Below, in pieces: positions 23,951 to 37,317 of a stretch of DNA of 64,000 bases; within the stretch, counting starts at the first letter, position 1; each line of letters starts with the position of its first letter. The translations under genes and the position numbers were made by a program. This stretch comes from JAAYCU01 sp964401335 (GTDB taxonomy: Bacteria; Planctomycetota; Phycisphaerae; UBA1845; PWPN01). The notes beneath the pieces are model-generated. The model did not search any database. It was given only the letters and a program-made list of their open reading frames with translations, and was not told the origin of the DNA. The DNA is taken from the NCBI GenBank assembly GCA_964401335.1, contig CAYNYK010000002.1, positions 1 through 64,000 on the forward strand, written 5' to 3'.

Positions 23951-26257
23951 ATGAACCTCGGCCATCTAAGATGTTTAGCCTCTTGGGCTCTATTCTGCTT
24001 TTCCGCTACGGTGTATGCTGGAAATCCCCCGACGGGCACTGCTCCAGCGACGGAACCCCTCGAGGGCATAGCCAGTCAACCAACTGAACCGAAGATTGAT
24101 CCGGAGGCGGCGCGCATTCTCCGCCAAGTCTCCGACACCCTGGTAAAATCTCGTAGTTTCCGGGTCCAGCTTCACAGTACGCTGCGAATTCGAGCCGAGG
24201 GGATGAATACCGATCTGGAAACCCTCCAAGACCTCGCTGTACAACGGCCCAACAAATGTGCCTATATCACCCAAAAGGGCCACATGGGCATTACCATTGT
24301 CTGTGACGGAAAAAACGTCTACCAATACATGCCCATGCTCAATAAATACACCATAGCCGACAGCCCGGAGGAGCTCGACGGTCTGCCGGGCGGATTCAGC
24401 AGGTTGGGGATCATGGGGGCAGATATGATGATTGGCAGCCTCCTTAAAAGGGATCCCTACGAGGACATCACGGAGGGCGTCCACACGGTCACTCTGGAGG
24501 GGAAACAAGAGGTCGATAAAGTCTTGTGCCACCACATAAAGGCTACCCAAGCGGATATCGATTGGGAGATGTGGGTGGACCAGGACAAGTCGCTGATCCG
24601 TAAGATCGTACCGGACATGTCGAAGACCTTCTCCAAAATGTCGGAAGAGTCCTCTGCCTTCATGAAAGATATGCGGATGGAGATAACCCTTTCATTGAAG
24701 GACTGGGAGATAAACCCCCCATTACCGGATGACATTTTCACCTTCCAGCCGCCTGAGGGCGCAGAAAAGGTCGATTCCTTCTTCGAGGGCTTTGAGCAGG
24801 AACCCTACAGCCTGTTGGGGCAGGAAGCTCCGCCAGTGAAGCTCGATCTGCTTGACGGAAACCAATTGGACCTGGCAGCCCACAAGGGCAAACATGTCGT
24901 CATCCTTGATTTCTGGGCCACATGGTGTGGACCCTGCATCGAGACGCTGCCGACTATGGCGGAGATTGCCCGTGATTATAAAGACAAGGGCGTCGTGGTA
25001 TACGCCGTAAACCGCGAGGAAGATCCGCAGGTCATCCAGGATTTCCTGAAACGCAAGAAAATCACTATTCCCGTTGCATTGGATCGCGATGGTAAAATTT
25101 CCGAAAGTTACGAAATCGAAGGAATCCCTCATACCGTCATCATCGGCAAAGACGGTATCATTCAGGCGGCGCATGTAGGGGCGATGCCGAACCTGAAGAA
25201 ACAACTCACCGAGGAAATCAATGCGGTTCTGGCTGATAAAAACCTGGCCCAGAACCGCCAGACCGAAAGGGATGCACCAAACGCTCACGAGGGGATGACC
25301 GTCGCCTGGACCTGTGCCGGACGGTGGGCGGCGGTGGCGGCCGATCCCGTCACGAAACGCATCTATGCCATCGACGGCCGCGGAAATTGCATGGAACTCG
25401 ACGCCGAAGGAAAGCGGCAAAGAGAGTTCCAACTGGACAAACCGGCAACCTGCCTGCGACTCGCCAACTTGCTCGGTGATCCGGAGAAGGAATTGTTGAC
25501 CTTCTCGGCATGGGGGCCTTCGGTCACGGCCTATGACACGCAGGGTCAAAAACTCTGGGACTACCCCGGCGGCCAGGGAATCGATGATGTCTGGGCGGCG
25601 GATATCAACGGCAGCGGCATGGAGAATGTTATCATCGGGTACAATGGCATGACCGGGTTGCATTTACTCGATAACCGTGGCCTCGCTTTATGGAAGTATA
25701 CCCGAATCGGCAACGTCTGGCATGTCTGCGCCGGAAATGTCAGAGGTAATGATATGAGCGAGATCGCGGCCACCTCCGCTCGCGGCAGGGTCCATGTTTT
25801 CGATTCGCAAGGTGAGCTCATCAAGGAAATAGACCCTGGCTGCTACGCGAACATGATCCGGATAAACCAACATGCCTCGGAGGGTAAAGGAAGAACCATT
25901 CTGGTAGGTGGCCAAGCAGAAAACAACAAGACCGTTTTGGTGGCTATCGATTTTGAAGGGCATCGGCTTTGGTCCCTGGAAATACCTCACAACGACGGCG
26001 AGCACTTTCATAGCGCCGAAACATCGGCAAGTCAACCCTGGCTGGCGGCGGGCATGAAGGGCGGCGTTGTGTTAATCGTGGATACCCTCAAGGGCAAAAT
26101 TAATGCCCGCCTTGCCAAACAAGGTACTACTCCGGAGGTTGCCTGGATGGATCGCAACGAAAAATCCGGCCCGCTTTTGCTGGTCGCCACTGGTCGAGGA
26201 CTCACCGCCTACGAGATCACCGAAACCACCGCAAGCGAGTCAAAACCAGCACCGTAG
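23951..26257 (+). CDS. Exported DUF2092-like / TlpA-type thioredoxin / beta-propeller fusion protein
   Basis: Signal peptide at residues about 1-23. Residues 50-270 look like the lipoprotein-sorting (LolA-like, DUF2092) fold: beta strands with DGKNVYQYMPMLNKY and VDQDKSLIRKIVPD. Residues about 285-430 are a redoxin domain with the active site WATWCGPC (Cys326, Cys329) and the cis-Pro segment EGIPHTVIIG, as in TlpA/ResA. The last 320 residues look like a repeat propeller (GNCMELDAEGK, VTAYDTQGQKLWDYPG, LHLLDNRGLALWKY). The start has GGAG six bases ahead. The redoxin domain should reduce periplasmic disulfides, and the other domains may bind the lipoprotein or polymer client. The 267 bp before the gene contains nothing else that I can support. 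Confidence 0.8.
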   Translation: MNLGHLRCLASWALFCFSATVYAGNPPTGTAPATEPLEGIASQPTEPKIDPEAARILRQVSDTLVKSRSFRVQLHSTLRIRAEGMNTDLETLQDLAVQRPNKCAYITQKGHMGITIVCDGKNVYQYMPMLNKYTIADSPEELDGLPGGFSRLGIMGADMMIGSLLKRDPYEDITEGVHTVTLEGKQEVDKVLCHHIKATQADIDWEMWVDQDKSLIRKIVPDMSKTFSKMSEESSAFMKDMRMEITLSLKDWEINPPLPDDIFTFQPPEGAEKVDSFFEGFEQEPYSLLGQEAPPVKLDLLDGNQLDLAAHKGKHVVILDFWATWCGPCIETLPTMAEIARDYKDKGVVVYAVNREEDPQVIQDFLKRKKITIPVALDRDGKISESYEIEGIPHTVIIGKDGIIQAAHVGAMPNLKKQLTEEINAVLADKNLAQNRQTERDAPNAHEGMTVAWTCAGRWAAVAADPVTKRIYAIDGRGNCMELDAEGKRQREFQLDKPATCLRLANLLGDPEKELLTFSAWGPSVTAYDTQGQKLWDYPGGQGIDDVWAADINGSGMENVIIGYNGMTGLHLLDNRGLALWKYTRIGNVWHVCAGNVRGNDMSEIAATSARGRVHVFDSQGELIKEIDPGCYANMIRINQHASEGKGRTILVGGQAENNKTVLVAIDFEGHRLWSLEIPHNDGEHFHSAETSASQPWLAAGMKGGVVLIVDTLKGKINARLAKQGTTPEVAWMDRNEKSGPLLLVATGRGLTAYEITETTASESKPAP

Positions 26258-26401
26258 CTATGATTTGAAAAATGCATCATGCTTCCATGACCCAGGGTAG
26301 CTGCCGTGCCACAACTCTGGGCTATGATACGAAGCCCTTCGGGGCAGAAAACGATTCCGCACCACTTCCTTGGGGCATGAAATTTCAGCATGCGAGCGGC
26401 G

Positions 26402-29122
26402 TTATTTGCTCTCCAGCCAGTTGTCACCCCAGGCCAGATCGACTTTGACGGGTACGTCGAGGGGCAGGGCGTTGCACATTTCGTGGCGGATGAAGTCGGC
26501 CTGGTCCTCCACGCCGGTTCGCGGGGTATCGAAAACCAACTCGTCATGGACCTGGATCAACATGGCGACCGGCCGCTTCTCCTGATTGATCCGCCGGTGA
26601 ATATTAATCATGGCCCGCTTGATCAGGTCGGCGGCGCTGCCCTGGATGACGGTATTGACCGCCAACCGCTCGGCCATCTGGCGGGCGTTGCGGTTGCGTG
26701 AATGGAGGTCGGGGATGGCCCGGCGCCGGCCGAGGATGGTCTGCACGTATCCTTTTCGTCCGGCCTCGTCGATCACCCGATCCATGAACAGACGAATACC
26801 GGGGTATCGCAGAAAGTACATGTTGATAAAGTTCTGGGCCTCGCTGACGGGCATGCCCGTGGTCCGCGACAACCCGAAGGCCGATTGGCCGTAGATGATT
26901 CCAAAATTAACCGCCTTGGCCCGGCCGCGCTGCTCGCGGGTTACTTCCTCCAAGGGTACGCCGAAAACCTGGGCGGCCACGAATTGATGAATGTCGCGAT
27001 CCTCGACAAACGCCTGTTTCAAAACCTGGTCCTGCGAGAAGTGGGCCAAAACGCGCAGCTCGATCTGCGAATAATCGGCGGTCAGTAACACATGATCGGC
27101 ATCGGTGGGAACGAACGCCCGGCGAATCTCCCGGCCGATCTCGGTACGGATGGGGATATTTTGCAGGTTCGGGTCGCTGGAGGAAAGGCGGCCGGTAATC
27201 GCGCCGGTTTGATGAAACGAGGCATGGATGCGGCCGGTGCGCGGGCAGATCATCTGCGGCAAGGTGTCGATGTACGTGTTTTTCAGCTTGGCCAGCTCGC
27301 GATATTCCTTGACCAACTTCGGAACGGGGTGGTTGGTTTGCCAGGCCAGCGTTTCAAGTGTTTCCGCGTCGGTACTGCTGCCGGCGCCGGTCGCGGTTTT
27401 CTTGACGACCGGCAACTTGAGCTCGTCGAAGAGAACTGTGGACAGGGCCTTGGTCGAATCGATATTAAACGAGTGGCCAACCTGTTCGTATATCTGCCGG
27501 GTCAGGGTTTCCAGCCGGTCGGCCAGCTCGCGGCTCATTCGCGCAAGCACCTCGGTGTCCAGCTTGACGCCGTTGACCTCCATGGCCGCCAGGACCTCGA
27601 CCAACGGCATTTCCGTTTCGCGGAAAAGCGGCTCGACGTCACTGCCCTGTAACTGTCGGCTGAGTTCAAGATACAACTGCCAGGTGATATCGGCGTCTTC
27701 CGCGGCATATTCGGCGGCCCGGTCGGTACTTACCGAATCGAAACTGATCTGGTTTTTACCCTTGCCGATCAGGTCGGTGATGGGGATGGGCGTTACGCCG
27801 AGTAACTCGCGGGCGAGGGCGTCCATGCCGTGCGAGCGGCGGTTCGAATCCAGCACAAAGCTGGCGATCATGCTGTCGAATTGCACGCCGGCAACGGGTA
27901 CGCCGTGATGAGCAAGGACGGCCAGGTCGTATTTGATATTCTGGCCGACCTTGGCCACCGTCGGATCGGCCAGGATAGGACGCAGGGCATCGAGGGTCGG
28001 CTCAAAAGGCAGGCACTTGCCAACCCCGGCCAACGGCAGGTAATAGCCCTCGTGGGCCTTCCAGGAAAAACTCATGCCCACCAGCCGGGCCTCCGCCGGC
28101 CGCAGACTGGTCGTCTCCGTGTCCATCGCGAAGATTTTCTGCTTGCGCAACTGCTTGAGAAAATCCGCGAACAGAGATTCGCTATCGACCAGGACATAGC
28201 GGCGATCGACGGTCGATCCGGTGCCGGTCGTGTTCGATTCGACCGGTGTGTCCGGCGCGTCGGGCGCGGCTTCCGCGGCCAATTCGAGCAGGCGGCGGAA
28301 ATCCAACTCCGCGAAAATCGGCTTCAACGCGGCATAGTTCACCCCCTTGAACCGGCAGGCCTCCAGGTCGAAATCCAACGGTACATCGTTGCGCAGCGTC
28401 ACCAGTTGCCGCGTTTTTTCCAAATGATCGGCGAAGGCCAATACGTTCTGGCGCATGGCCGGGGTTAGTTCATTGGCATGTTCAATGACCGCGGCGGCCG
28501 ATCCATACTTGGCGATCAGGGCGGCGGCCTTTTTCGGCCCGACGCCTTTGACTCCCGGAATATTGTCCGTCGAATCACCACAAAGGGTCTGGACCTCGAT
28601 GGCCTGCTCGGGACCGTAACCTTTTTCCTTACGAAGTTCTTCCGGGCCGAACATCTCGCCCTTGAGCGGATCAAACAGTCGTATCCGCTCGGAGAGAAGC
28701 TGATCAAGATCCTTGTCCCTGCTGACCATGATGATTTCAAGATCCTGCCCGGCAAGCCGGCGGCAGAGCGTGGCAAGTATGTCGTCGGCCTCGAAGCCGG
28801 GGCGACTGAGAATGGGAATACCCTGCGTGGAGATGATCTGCAGAATCCGGTGAATCTGGGGGATCAAATCCTCCGGCGGCGGCTCGCGATTGGCCTTGTA
28901 TTGCGGATCGATCTCGCAGCGGAAAACAGTGCCCTCGTCGCTGTCCATGGCCACCGCCAGGTAATCCGGCTGATGCTCACGGATGAGCTGCAAGAGCATG
29001 TTGGAAAAGACGTAAGTAGCCCGGGTCGGCTCGCCGCTGGGGGCGGTGAGCTGCCTGAACGGGGCGTAATAACAGCGGAAAATCTGACTCAGCCCATCGA
29101 TGACAAAGAAACGTTTGGCCAT
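26402..29122 (-). CDS. polA: DNA polymerase I
   Basis: This 906-residue protein has three domains in order: the 5' nuclease (residues 1-290, with GDSTDNIPGVKGVGPKKA), an apparently active 3'-5' exonuclease (DTETTSLRP, NIKYDLAVLAHHG and YAAEDADITW supply the acidic residues), and the family A polymerase. The polymerase domain shows the A motif LLTADYSQIELR, the O-helix region REQRGRAKAVNFGIIYGQS and the C motif MLIQVHDELVF. It fills gaps and removes RNA primers. The length is normal. It is transcribed divergently from carB. A promoter with TTGACA lies about 45 bp before the start. The 26258-26401 spacer to the convergent gene shows only a weak UUCG hairpin at 26334-26345. Confidence 0.97.
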   Translation of the reverse strand: MAKRFFVIDGLSQIFRCYYAPFRQLTAPSGEPTRATYVFSNMLLQLIREHQPDYLAVAMDSDEGTVFRCEIDPQYKANREPPPEDLIPQIHRILQIISTQGIPILSRPGFEADDILATLCRRLAGQDLEIIMVSRDKDLDQLLSERIRLFDPLKGEMFGPEELRKEKGYGPEQAIEVQTLCGDSTDNIPGVKGVGPKKAAALIAKYGSAAAVIEHANELTPAMRQNVLAFADHLEKTRQLVTLRNDVPLDFDLEACRFKGVNYAALKPIFAELDFRRLLELAAEAAPDAPDTPVESNTTGTGSTVDRRYVLVDSESLFADFLKQLRKQKIFAMDTETTSLRPAEARLVGMSFSWKAHEGYYLPLAGVGKCLPFEPTLDALRPILADPTVAKVGQNIKYDLAVLAHHGVPVAGVQFDSMIASFVLDSNRRSHGMDALARELLGVTPIPITDLIGKGKNQISFDSVSTDRAAEYAAEDADITWQLYLELSRQLQGSDVEPLFRETEMPLVEVLAAMEVNGVKLDTEVLARMSRELADRLETLTRQIYEQVGHSFNIDSTKALSTVLFDELKLPVVKKTATGAGSSTDAETLETLAWQTNHPVPKLVKEYRELAKLKNTYIDTLPQMICPRTGRIHASFHQTGAITGRLSSSDPNLQNIPIRTEIGREIRRAFVPTDADHVLLTADYSQIELRVLAHFSQDQVLKQAFVEDRDIHQFVAAQVFGVPLEEVTREQRGRAKAVNFGIIYGQSAFGLSRTTGMPVSEAQNFINMYFLRYPGIRLFMDRVIDEAGRKGYVQTILGRRRAIPDLHSRNRNARQMAERLAVNTVIQGSAADLIKRAMINIHRRINQEKRPVAMLIQVHDELVFDTPRTGVEDQADFIRHEMCNALPLDVPVKVDLAWGDNWLESK

Positions 29123-29166
29123 AGGTTTTCTCGCTTACCGGAGCGTGGAGAAAAAGAGTTTCGGGC

Positions 29167-29196
29167 ACTGTAGGACCACAGCATGAAGGGTGTCAA
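29167..29196 (-). promoter_or_regulatory. Candidate sigma-70 promoter of polA
   Basis: On the minus strand TTGACA (29196-29191), an 18-base spacer and TACAGT (29172-29167) lie 45 bp before the polA ATG. The -35 box is a perfect match and the -10 matches four of six. Confidence 0.5.
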
Positions 29197-29340
29197 GGCG
29201 GGCGCGATGACCCGGCGATTGTAATGTACATCCGAAACAGGTGGCAAAGGCAGATTCAAGCTTACCCCGAGATGTTGGTACTGCAGTCCACAGACAAAAA
29301 CACGGGCAGACCCTTTTCCCGCTTTCGCGTGACAAGGGCC

Positions 29341-29412
29341 TGCCCATGCCACCCAACACCTTTGGACATCCTTATCTGCCCACGCCACCCAACGCCTTTG
29401 GACATCCTTATC
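29341..29412. repeat. Two tandem 36-bp repeat units
   Basis: Units 29341-29376 and 29377-29412 agree at 34 of 36 positions; the differences are T/C at unit position 6 and A/G at unit position 18. The unit contains CCACCCAAC and CTTTGGACATCCTTATC. Unit 1 overlaps the right arm of the stem at 29304-29345. Confidence 0.7.
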
Positions 29413-29513
29413 TGCTCACAATCCGAGGGGCTCGAAAATTTGCTCCGTTTCGCGTAATCTTTTGCCCCAAGCAGGAATGGCCGGCGGGCGGCGGGAAAAG
29501 GGCCGGACAGGGG

Positions 29514-29541
29514 GCGACAAGATATTCAATATACTTATAAT
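29514..29541 (+). promoter_or_regulatory. Candidate promoter of carB
   Basis: TATAAT at 29536-29541 is a perfect -10 box, 65 bp before the ATG at 29607. The -35 is weak (GCGACA at 29514-29519, 16-base spacer). The AT-rich sequence 29521-29550 stands out in this GC-rich DNA. Confidence 0.4.
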
Positions 29542-29606
29542 ATACGCACCTTCGTATCCGTATGGTGATACAAAGGGTGGCCCGAGAAGCAGGTGAATGG
29601 AGTTCC

Positions 29607-33452
<3,846 letters not shown>

Positions 33453-33569
33453 CTACGGAGCCACACCCCATTGCGAAGCACGGAAAACCGGGGGGCAGTT
33501 CGGGGAAGGCCGATCAGTTTCGGCCGGTTCAAGTCAAATGCTTGAAAGTCGCAATCCAGTGGGGGTGAA

Positions 33570-33744
33570 TCCCTCGCTAGCGCTTCGGGCTGGTAGTCCC
33601 TCGCTGGCCCGCCACGGCCCGCCCAGGCCCGGCCCTGCTGGGCTCCGCTCGCCAAGGCGGAGCCTAGCGAAGCTTGGCCGTGGCGAGCGAGGTAAACTGC
33701 TTCGGGCCTCTGGCTGGTGATCCCTTGCTAGCGCGTCGGGCTGG
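33570..33744. repeat. Cluster of the carB-type palindromic repeat in a spacer
   Basis: TCCCTCGCTAGCGCTTCGGG followed by CTGG (33570-33593) is the reverse complement of the repeat unit inside carB. A second, diverged unit starts 27 bp later at 33597, and a third (TCCCTTGCTAGCGCGTCGGG) ends at 33744. Between units two and three lie nested inverted repeats (GCTCCGC with GCGGAGC near 33642-33663; GCCACGGCC near 33612 with GGCCGTGGC near 33676). Confidence 0.8.
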
Positions 33745-33815
33745 TAGAGATGAACCTTTGCTCGCCCGCTACGCTCGTGACACCGATGCCACGTTTGTTT
33801 AAGATGCATGCCGTG

Positions 33816-33841
33816 TATCATTTACCGGCCGTGGCGCCACG
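33816..33841 (+). promoter_or_regulatory. Possible promoter -10 with an overlapping palindromic operator before the GH78 gene
   Basis: TATCAT at 33816-33821 could be a -10 box (a TTGTTT lies 15 bp upstream, a short spacer). A perfect 12-bp palindrome CGTGGCGCCACG at 33830-33841 lies where transcription would start. A repressor site is plausible, but this rests on position alone. Confidence 0.3.
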
Positions 33842-33872
33842 AAATCGAAGTTGATCTATGGGAGAACAAATC

Positions 33873-36800
33873 ATGTTTCTGGGTTCATCCTTGAGTACCC
33901 GAATCGCCATCACGACCCTTATGTTTGTTCCGCTCGTCTGGCTGCTCGGCTGTAGCCAGTTGAACTCATCGATACCAGGGCATTTATCGCTTCGACCGCT
34001 TTATCCGCGTTGCGAGTATCTGGTTGATCCTCTGGGAATCGATGAGATTCATCCGCGACTGAGTTGGGAACTGGAAGACGGCCGGCGCGGCGCGGGGCAG
34101 AGTGCCTATCATGTTCTGGTGTCGAGTAATCCGGAATTGCTCCGTAAGGACAAAGGCGACCTGTGGGACACCGGCAAAATCGAAACGGATCAATCGTTTC
34201 ACGTGGTTTATACCGGTAAGCCCTTGGCTTCCGGCCAGCGCTGCTGGTGGAAGGTCCGGGTCTGGGACCATGTCGGCCGTCCCTCCGCATGGAGTGCGCC
34301 GGCTTTCTGGAGCATAGGCCTGTTGAATGAATCCGACTGGCAAGGCCAGTGGATCGGGGCCCAGGCTCCCGAGAAACCCGTCGCAACCGAAGACGTTTTT
34401 AACGGCGCGCAATGGATTTGGGCGACCGGCGAGCAACCCGCTTCCGTAAAGGCCCTGCCGGGCCCGTGTTACTTCCGCCGCGCGTTTACCCTGCCGGCCG
34501 ACCGAAACATTTCCAAGGTTGAGTGCCTCATGACCGCGGACGATGAATTTTACCTCTACGTCAACGGCCACCCCCTGAGCGGTTACGCCACGTTCAATCA
34601 GGCCAAGAGGCTGGACATCGCCTCGTTTTTACAGAAAGGCGAAAACCTTCTGGCTGTCGCCGGGCGGAACGGCGGCGGCGAACCCAACCCGGCAGGATTC
34701 ATCGGCCGTGTAAGGATCGAGTTTACCGATGGAGAACCTGTGGAAATTCATACGGATACCGGATGGCGAGCCAGTTATGAAGGCCCGTCGGGCTGGGAAA
34801 AGCCGGAATTTGACGACCATAACTGGTCGGCCGCCCAATTGCTTGGTAAGAATGGCATGGCTCCCTGGGGTCTGGTCAGTGACGCGACGGATGACCGTGG
34901 CCTGGCCGCCCGCATGTTGCGTCGTGAATTTAAGGTCAGCAAACCCGTCAAGCACGCGACGGCTTACGTTTGCGGACTTGGTGTTTTTGAGTTCTATCTC
35001 AACGGGCAAAAAGTCTCCGACTACGTGCTGCAACCGGCCTTGTCCGAGTATGATCGGCGCGCGTACTACCTCACCTTTGATACAACCAATCTCCTGAAAC
35101 CCGGAGATAACGCTGTTGGAGTCATGCTCGGTAACGGTCGCTATTGGGCGCCGCGAACCAAGGTACCGGTCCCCACCCGCGATTACGGTGCTCCCCGACT
35201 GCTGCTGCAAATGAATATCACCTACCAGGACGGGACCAGCGAAACGGTGGTCAGTGACACAAGCTGGAAAATCACTACGGCCGGGCCGATCCAGGCCAAC
35301 AACGAATATGACGGCGAAGTATATGACGCCCGCATGGAAATGGATCGGTGGAACCAGACCGGTTTCGACGACCGCGACTGGTCATCGGCCCAGGTGCTTG
35401 ATGCTCCCAAGGGCCGACTCAGGGCCCAGATGATCGATCCCATACGGGTAACGGAGACGATTCAACCGATCTCGGTTCGCGAACTGCGGCCGGGCGTGCA
35501 TATCTTCGATATGGGCCAGAACATGGTGGGCTGGTGCCGTATCCGGGTCCGCGGGCCGGCCGGCACTAAAATCACTTTACGTCACGCGGAGACGGTCAAG
35601 CCGGATGGTTCGCTCTATACGGAAAACCTGCGCTCCGCCCGGGCGGAGGACGTATACATTCTCCGCGGAGAAGGCGTTGAAGTGTACGAACCCCGCTTTG
35701 TCTATCATGGTTTCCGATTCGTGGAAGTGATCGGCTGGCCCGGACAACCCGACCGCTCCTGCCTCGAAGGTCGGGTGGTCCACGACGATATGGCGGTCGT
35801 CGGAGATTTTTATTGCTCAAGCGATATCCTCAACCGGATCTATCGTAACATCGTCTGGGGGATGCGCGGCAACTACCGGAGCGTCCCCACCGACTGCCCG
35901 CAGCGCGATGAGCGGCAAGGCTGGCTGGGTGACCGCTCCGAGGAATCAAGGGGTGAAAGCTACATCTTCGACACCCTCAAATTCTACAATAAATGGGTCA
36001 CGGACATGGCCGACGCTCAGAGCGAGAAAGGCGAAATCCCCGATGTGGCCCCGCCCCTATGGCCGATGTACTCGAATAACGTGACCTGGCCGAGCAGTTT
36101 CATCATCATCCCCGGCATGATTTACGATCAATTCGCCGACCGGCGCATCCTGGAAACGCATTACCCGGCTATGAAAAAATGGATCGACTTCATGTGCGGC
36201 TTCATCCAAGACGGACTCATGCCGCGGGACACGTACGGCGACTGGTGCGTGCCTCCCGAACTGCCCGAGCTTATTCATTCCCGCGATCCGAAGCGTCAGA
36301 CGGTAGGAACCCTGATCGCCACTGTTTATTTCTACCATGACCTGCGCCTGATGGCTCGTTACGCCCGACTTCTGGGAAAGACCGACGATGCCCGCGATTT
36401 CGAGGACCGGGCGGCGAAAATGAAGGAAGCCCTGCATCGCGAATTCTACCGGGCCCAAGAGAACCAATACGACAACGGCTCGATGACCTCTTACGTTTTA
36501 GCCCTCGCCCTGGATCTGGCCCCAACAGCGGACCGCACGAAAATATTTGATCGGCTCATCGATAAACTTCTGGTCGAGCACAAAGGCCATATCGGGACCG
36601 GCTTAATCGGCTGCCAATGGCTGATGCGCACGCTGACCCGCAACGGGCGGCCGGACCTCGCCCTGCAACTGGCCCAGAACCGGACGTACCCAAGCTGGGG
36701 GTATATGCTCGAAAAAGACGCCACGACCATCTGGGAATTGTGGAATGGAGACACGGCCAATCCGGCCATGAATTCACACAATCATGTGATGCTCATCGGC

Positions 36801-37175
36801 GACCTGTTGACCTGGTGCTACGAGGACCTGGCCGGCATACGTCCCGATCCGGAGCAGCCCGGCTTCAAGCATATTATCATGAAGCCGCAACCGGTCGGCG
36901 ATCTGAGTTTCGTGCAGGCCCGCTTGCGTACATTGAGCGGCCGCGTCGCCAGCCGATGGCGCGTGGAAGGTGACACTTTCCATTGGGAAATCGAGATTCC
37001 CCCGGGGGCTTCCGCAACCATGTACGTCCCCACCTCCGATCCGGCAACGGTACGGGAAGGAAACCAACTTGCGGAGCAGGCCGAAGGCGTCACGCTCCTG
37101 CGCATCGAGCCGGGTCGGGCTGTTTTTTCCGTCCGCTCGGGGAAATACTCGTTTGTTTCAAAGAAAATCGATTGA
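33873..37175 (+). CDS. Exported alpha-L-rhamnosidase (GH78), putative lipoprotein
   Basis: The ATG at 33873 has GGGAG eight bases upstream (a second ATG lies at 33858). The 1100-residue protein has a signal with lipobox Leu-Leu-Gly-Cys near residue 27. It then shows the GH78 order: Ig-like N-terminus (SWELEDGRRGAGQSAYHVLV), two jelly-roll carbohydrate domains, and the (alpha/alpha)6 barrel with the signature TDCPQRDERQGWLGD that carries the general-acid Glu. A conserved WELWNGDT Glu site and a C-terminal beta-sandwich follow. It removes terminal alpha-L-rhamnose from polysaccharides or glycosides. The three secreted paralogues downstream, MBL and FAH-type genes may belong to the same rhamnose-containing substrate pathway. 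Confidence 0.93.
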   Translation: MFLGSSLSTRIAITTLMFVPLVWLLGCSQLNSSIPGHLSLRPLYPRCEYLVDPLGIDEIHPRLSWELEDGRRGAGQSAYHVLVSSNPELLRKDKGDLWDTGKIETDQSFHVVYTGKPLASGQRCWWKVRVWDHVGRPSAWSAPAFWSIGLLNESDWQGQWIGAQAPEKPVATEDVFNGAQWIWATGEQPASVKALPGPCYFRRAFTLPADRNISKVECLMTADDEFYLYVNGHPLSGYATFNQAKRLDIASFLQKGENLLAVAGRNGGGEPNPAGFIGRVRIEFTDGEPVEIHTDTGWRASYEGPSGWEKPEFDDHNWSAAQLLGKNGMAPWGLVSDATDDRGLAARMLRREFKVSKPVKHATAYVCGLGVFEFYLNGQKVSDYVLQPALSEYDRRAYYLTFDTTNLLKPGDNAVGVMLGNGRYWAPRTKVPVPTRDYGAPRLLLQMNITYQDGTSETVVSDTSWKITTAGPIQANNEYDGEVYDARMEMDRWNQTGFDDRDWSSAQVLDAPKGRLRAQMIDPIRVTETIQPISVRELRPGVHIFDMGQNMVGWCRIRVRGPAGTKITLRHAETVKPDGSLYTENLRSARAEDVYILRGEGVEVYEPRFVYHGFRFVEVIGWPGQPDRSCLEGRVVHDDMAVVGDFYCSSDILNRIYRNIVWGMRGNYRSVPTDCPQRDERQGWLGDRSEESRGESYIFDTLKFYNKWVTDMADAQSEKGEIPDVAPPLWPMYSNNVTWPSSFIIIPGMIYDQFADRRILETHYPAMKKWIDFMCGFIQDGLMPRDTYGDWCVPPELPELIHSRDPKRQTVGTLIATVYFYHDLRLMARYARLLGKTDDARDFEDRAAKMKEALHREFYRAQENQYDNGSMTSYVLALALDLAPTADRTKIFDRLIDKLLVEHKGHIGTGLIGCQWLMRTLTRNGRPDLALQLAQNRTYPSWGYMLEKDATTIWELWNGDTANPAMNSHNHVMLIGDLLTWCYEDLAGIRPDPEQPGFKHIIMKPQPVGDLSFVQARLRTLSGRVASRWRVEGDTFHWEIEIPPGASATMYVPTSDPATVREGNQLAEQAEGVTLLRIEPGRAVFSVRSGKYSFVSKKID

Positions 37176-37317
37176 CGCGATTTTCCGTCGGCAAGAGTAA
37201 AATTAAACGACGGCTTCCCCTCGCATGGGGAGTTTATGCGCGCAGCGAAACAATACCACGACGACTTTAATCGCATGATTTTCGCACTGATGCGAGTGTG
37301 AGATCGAACACATGATC

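Larger units (their letters stand above)
29123..29606. other. Divergent intergenic region between polA and carB
   Basis: This 484-bp region has no convincing gene. From the polA side it holds a promoter (29167-29196, minus), an 11-bp stem with one mismatch at 29304-29345 (GGGCAG with CTGCCC, CCCTT with AAGGG), a 36-bp tandem repeat at 29341-29412, and a perfect TATAAT at 29536-29541 in front of carB. Confidence 0.5.
33453..33872. other. Intergenic region between carB and the GH78 gene
   Basis: About 420 bp. It holds a hairpin GGCCGA/TCGGCC at 33508-33525 just after carB, with no T-run, the repeat cluster at 33570-33744, and a candidate promoter and palindrome at 33816-33841. I see no gene here. 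Confidence 0.5.

Noticed and set aside
26334..26345. UUCG-loop hairpin between the fusion gene and polA as a terminator
   Set aside because: The stem is only 4 bp and no T-run follows in either needed direction.
29341..29412. CRISPR array
   Set aside because: Two adjacent 36-bp units with no spacers and no cas genes; this is a simple tandem duplication.
33534..33821. Open frames across the repeat cluster behind carB
   Set aside because: They simply translate the repeat (ALRAG and PEALA-like peptides) and have no ribosome site or conserved domain.
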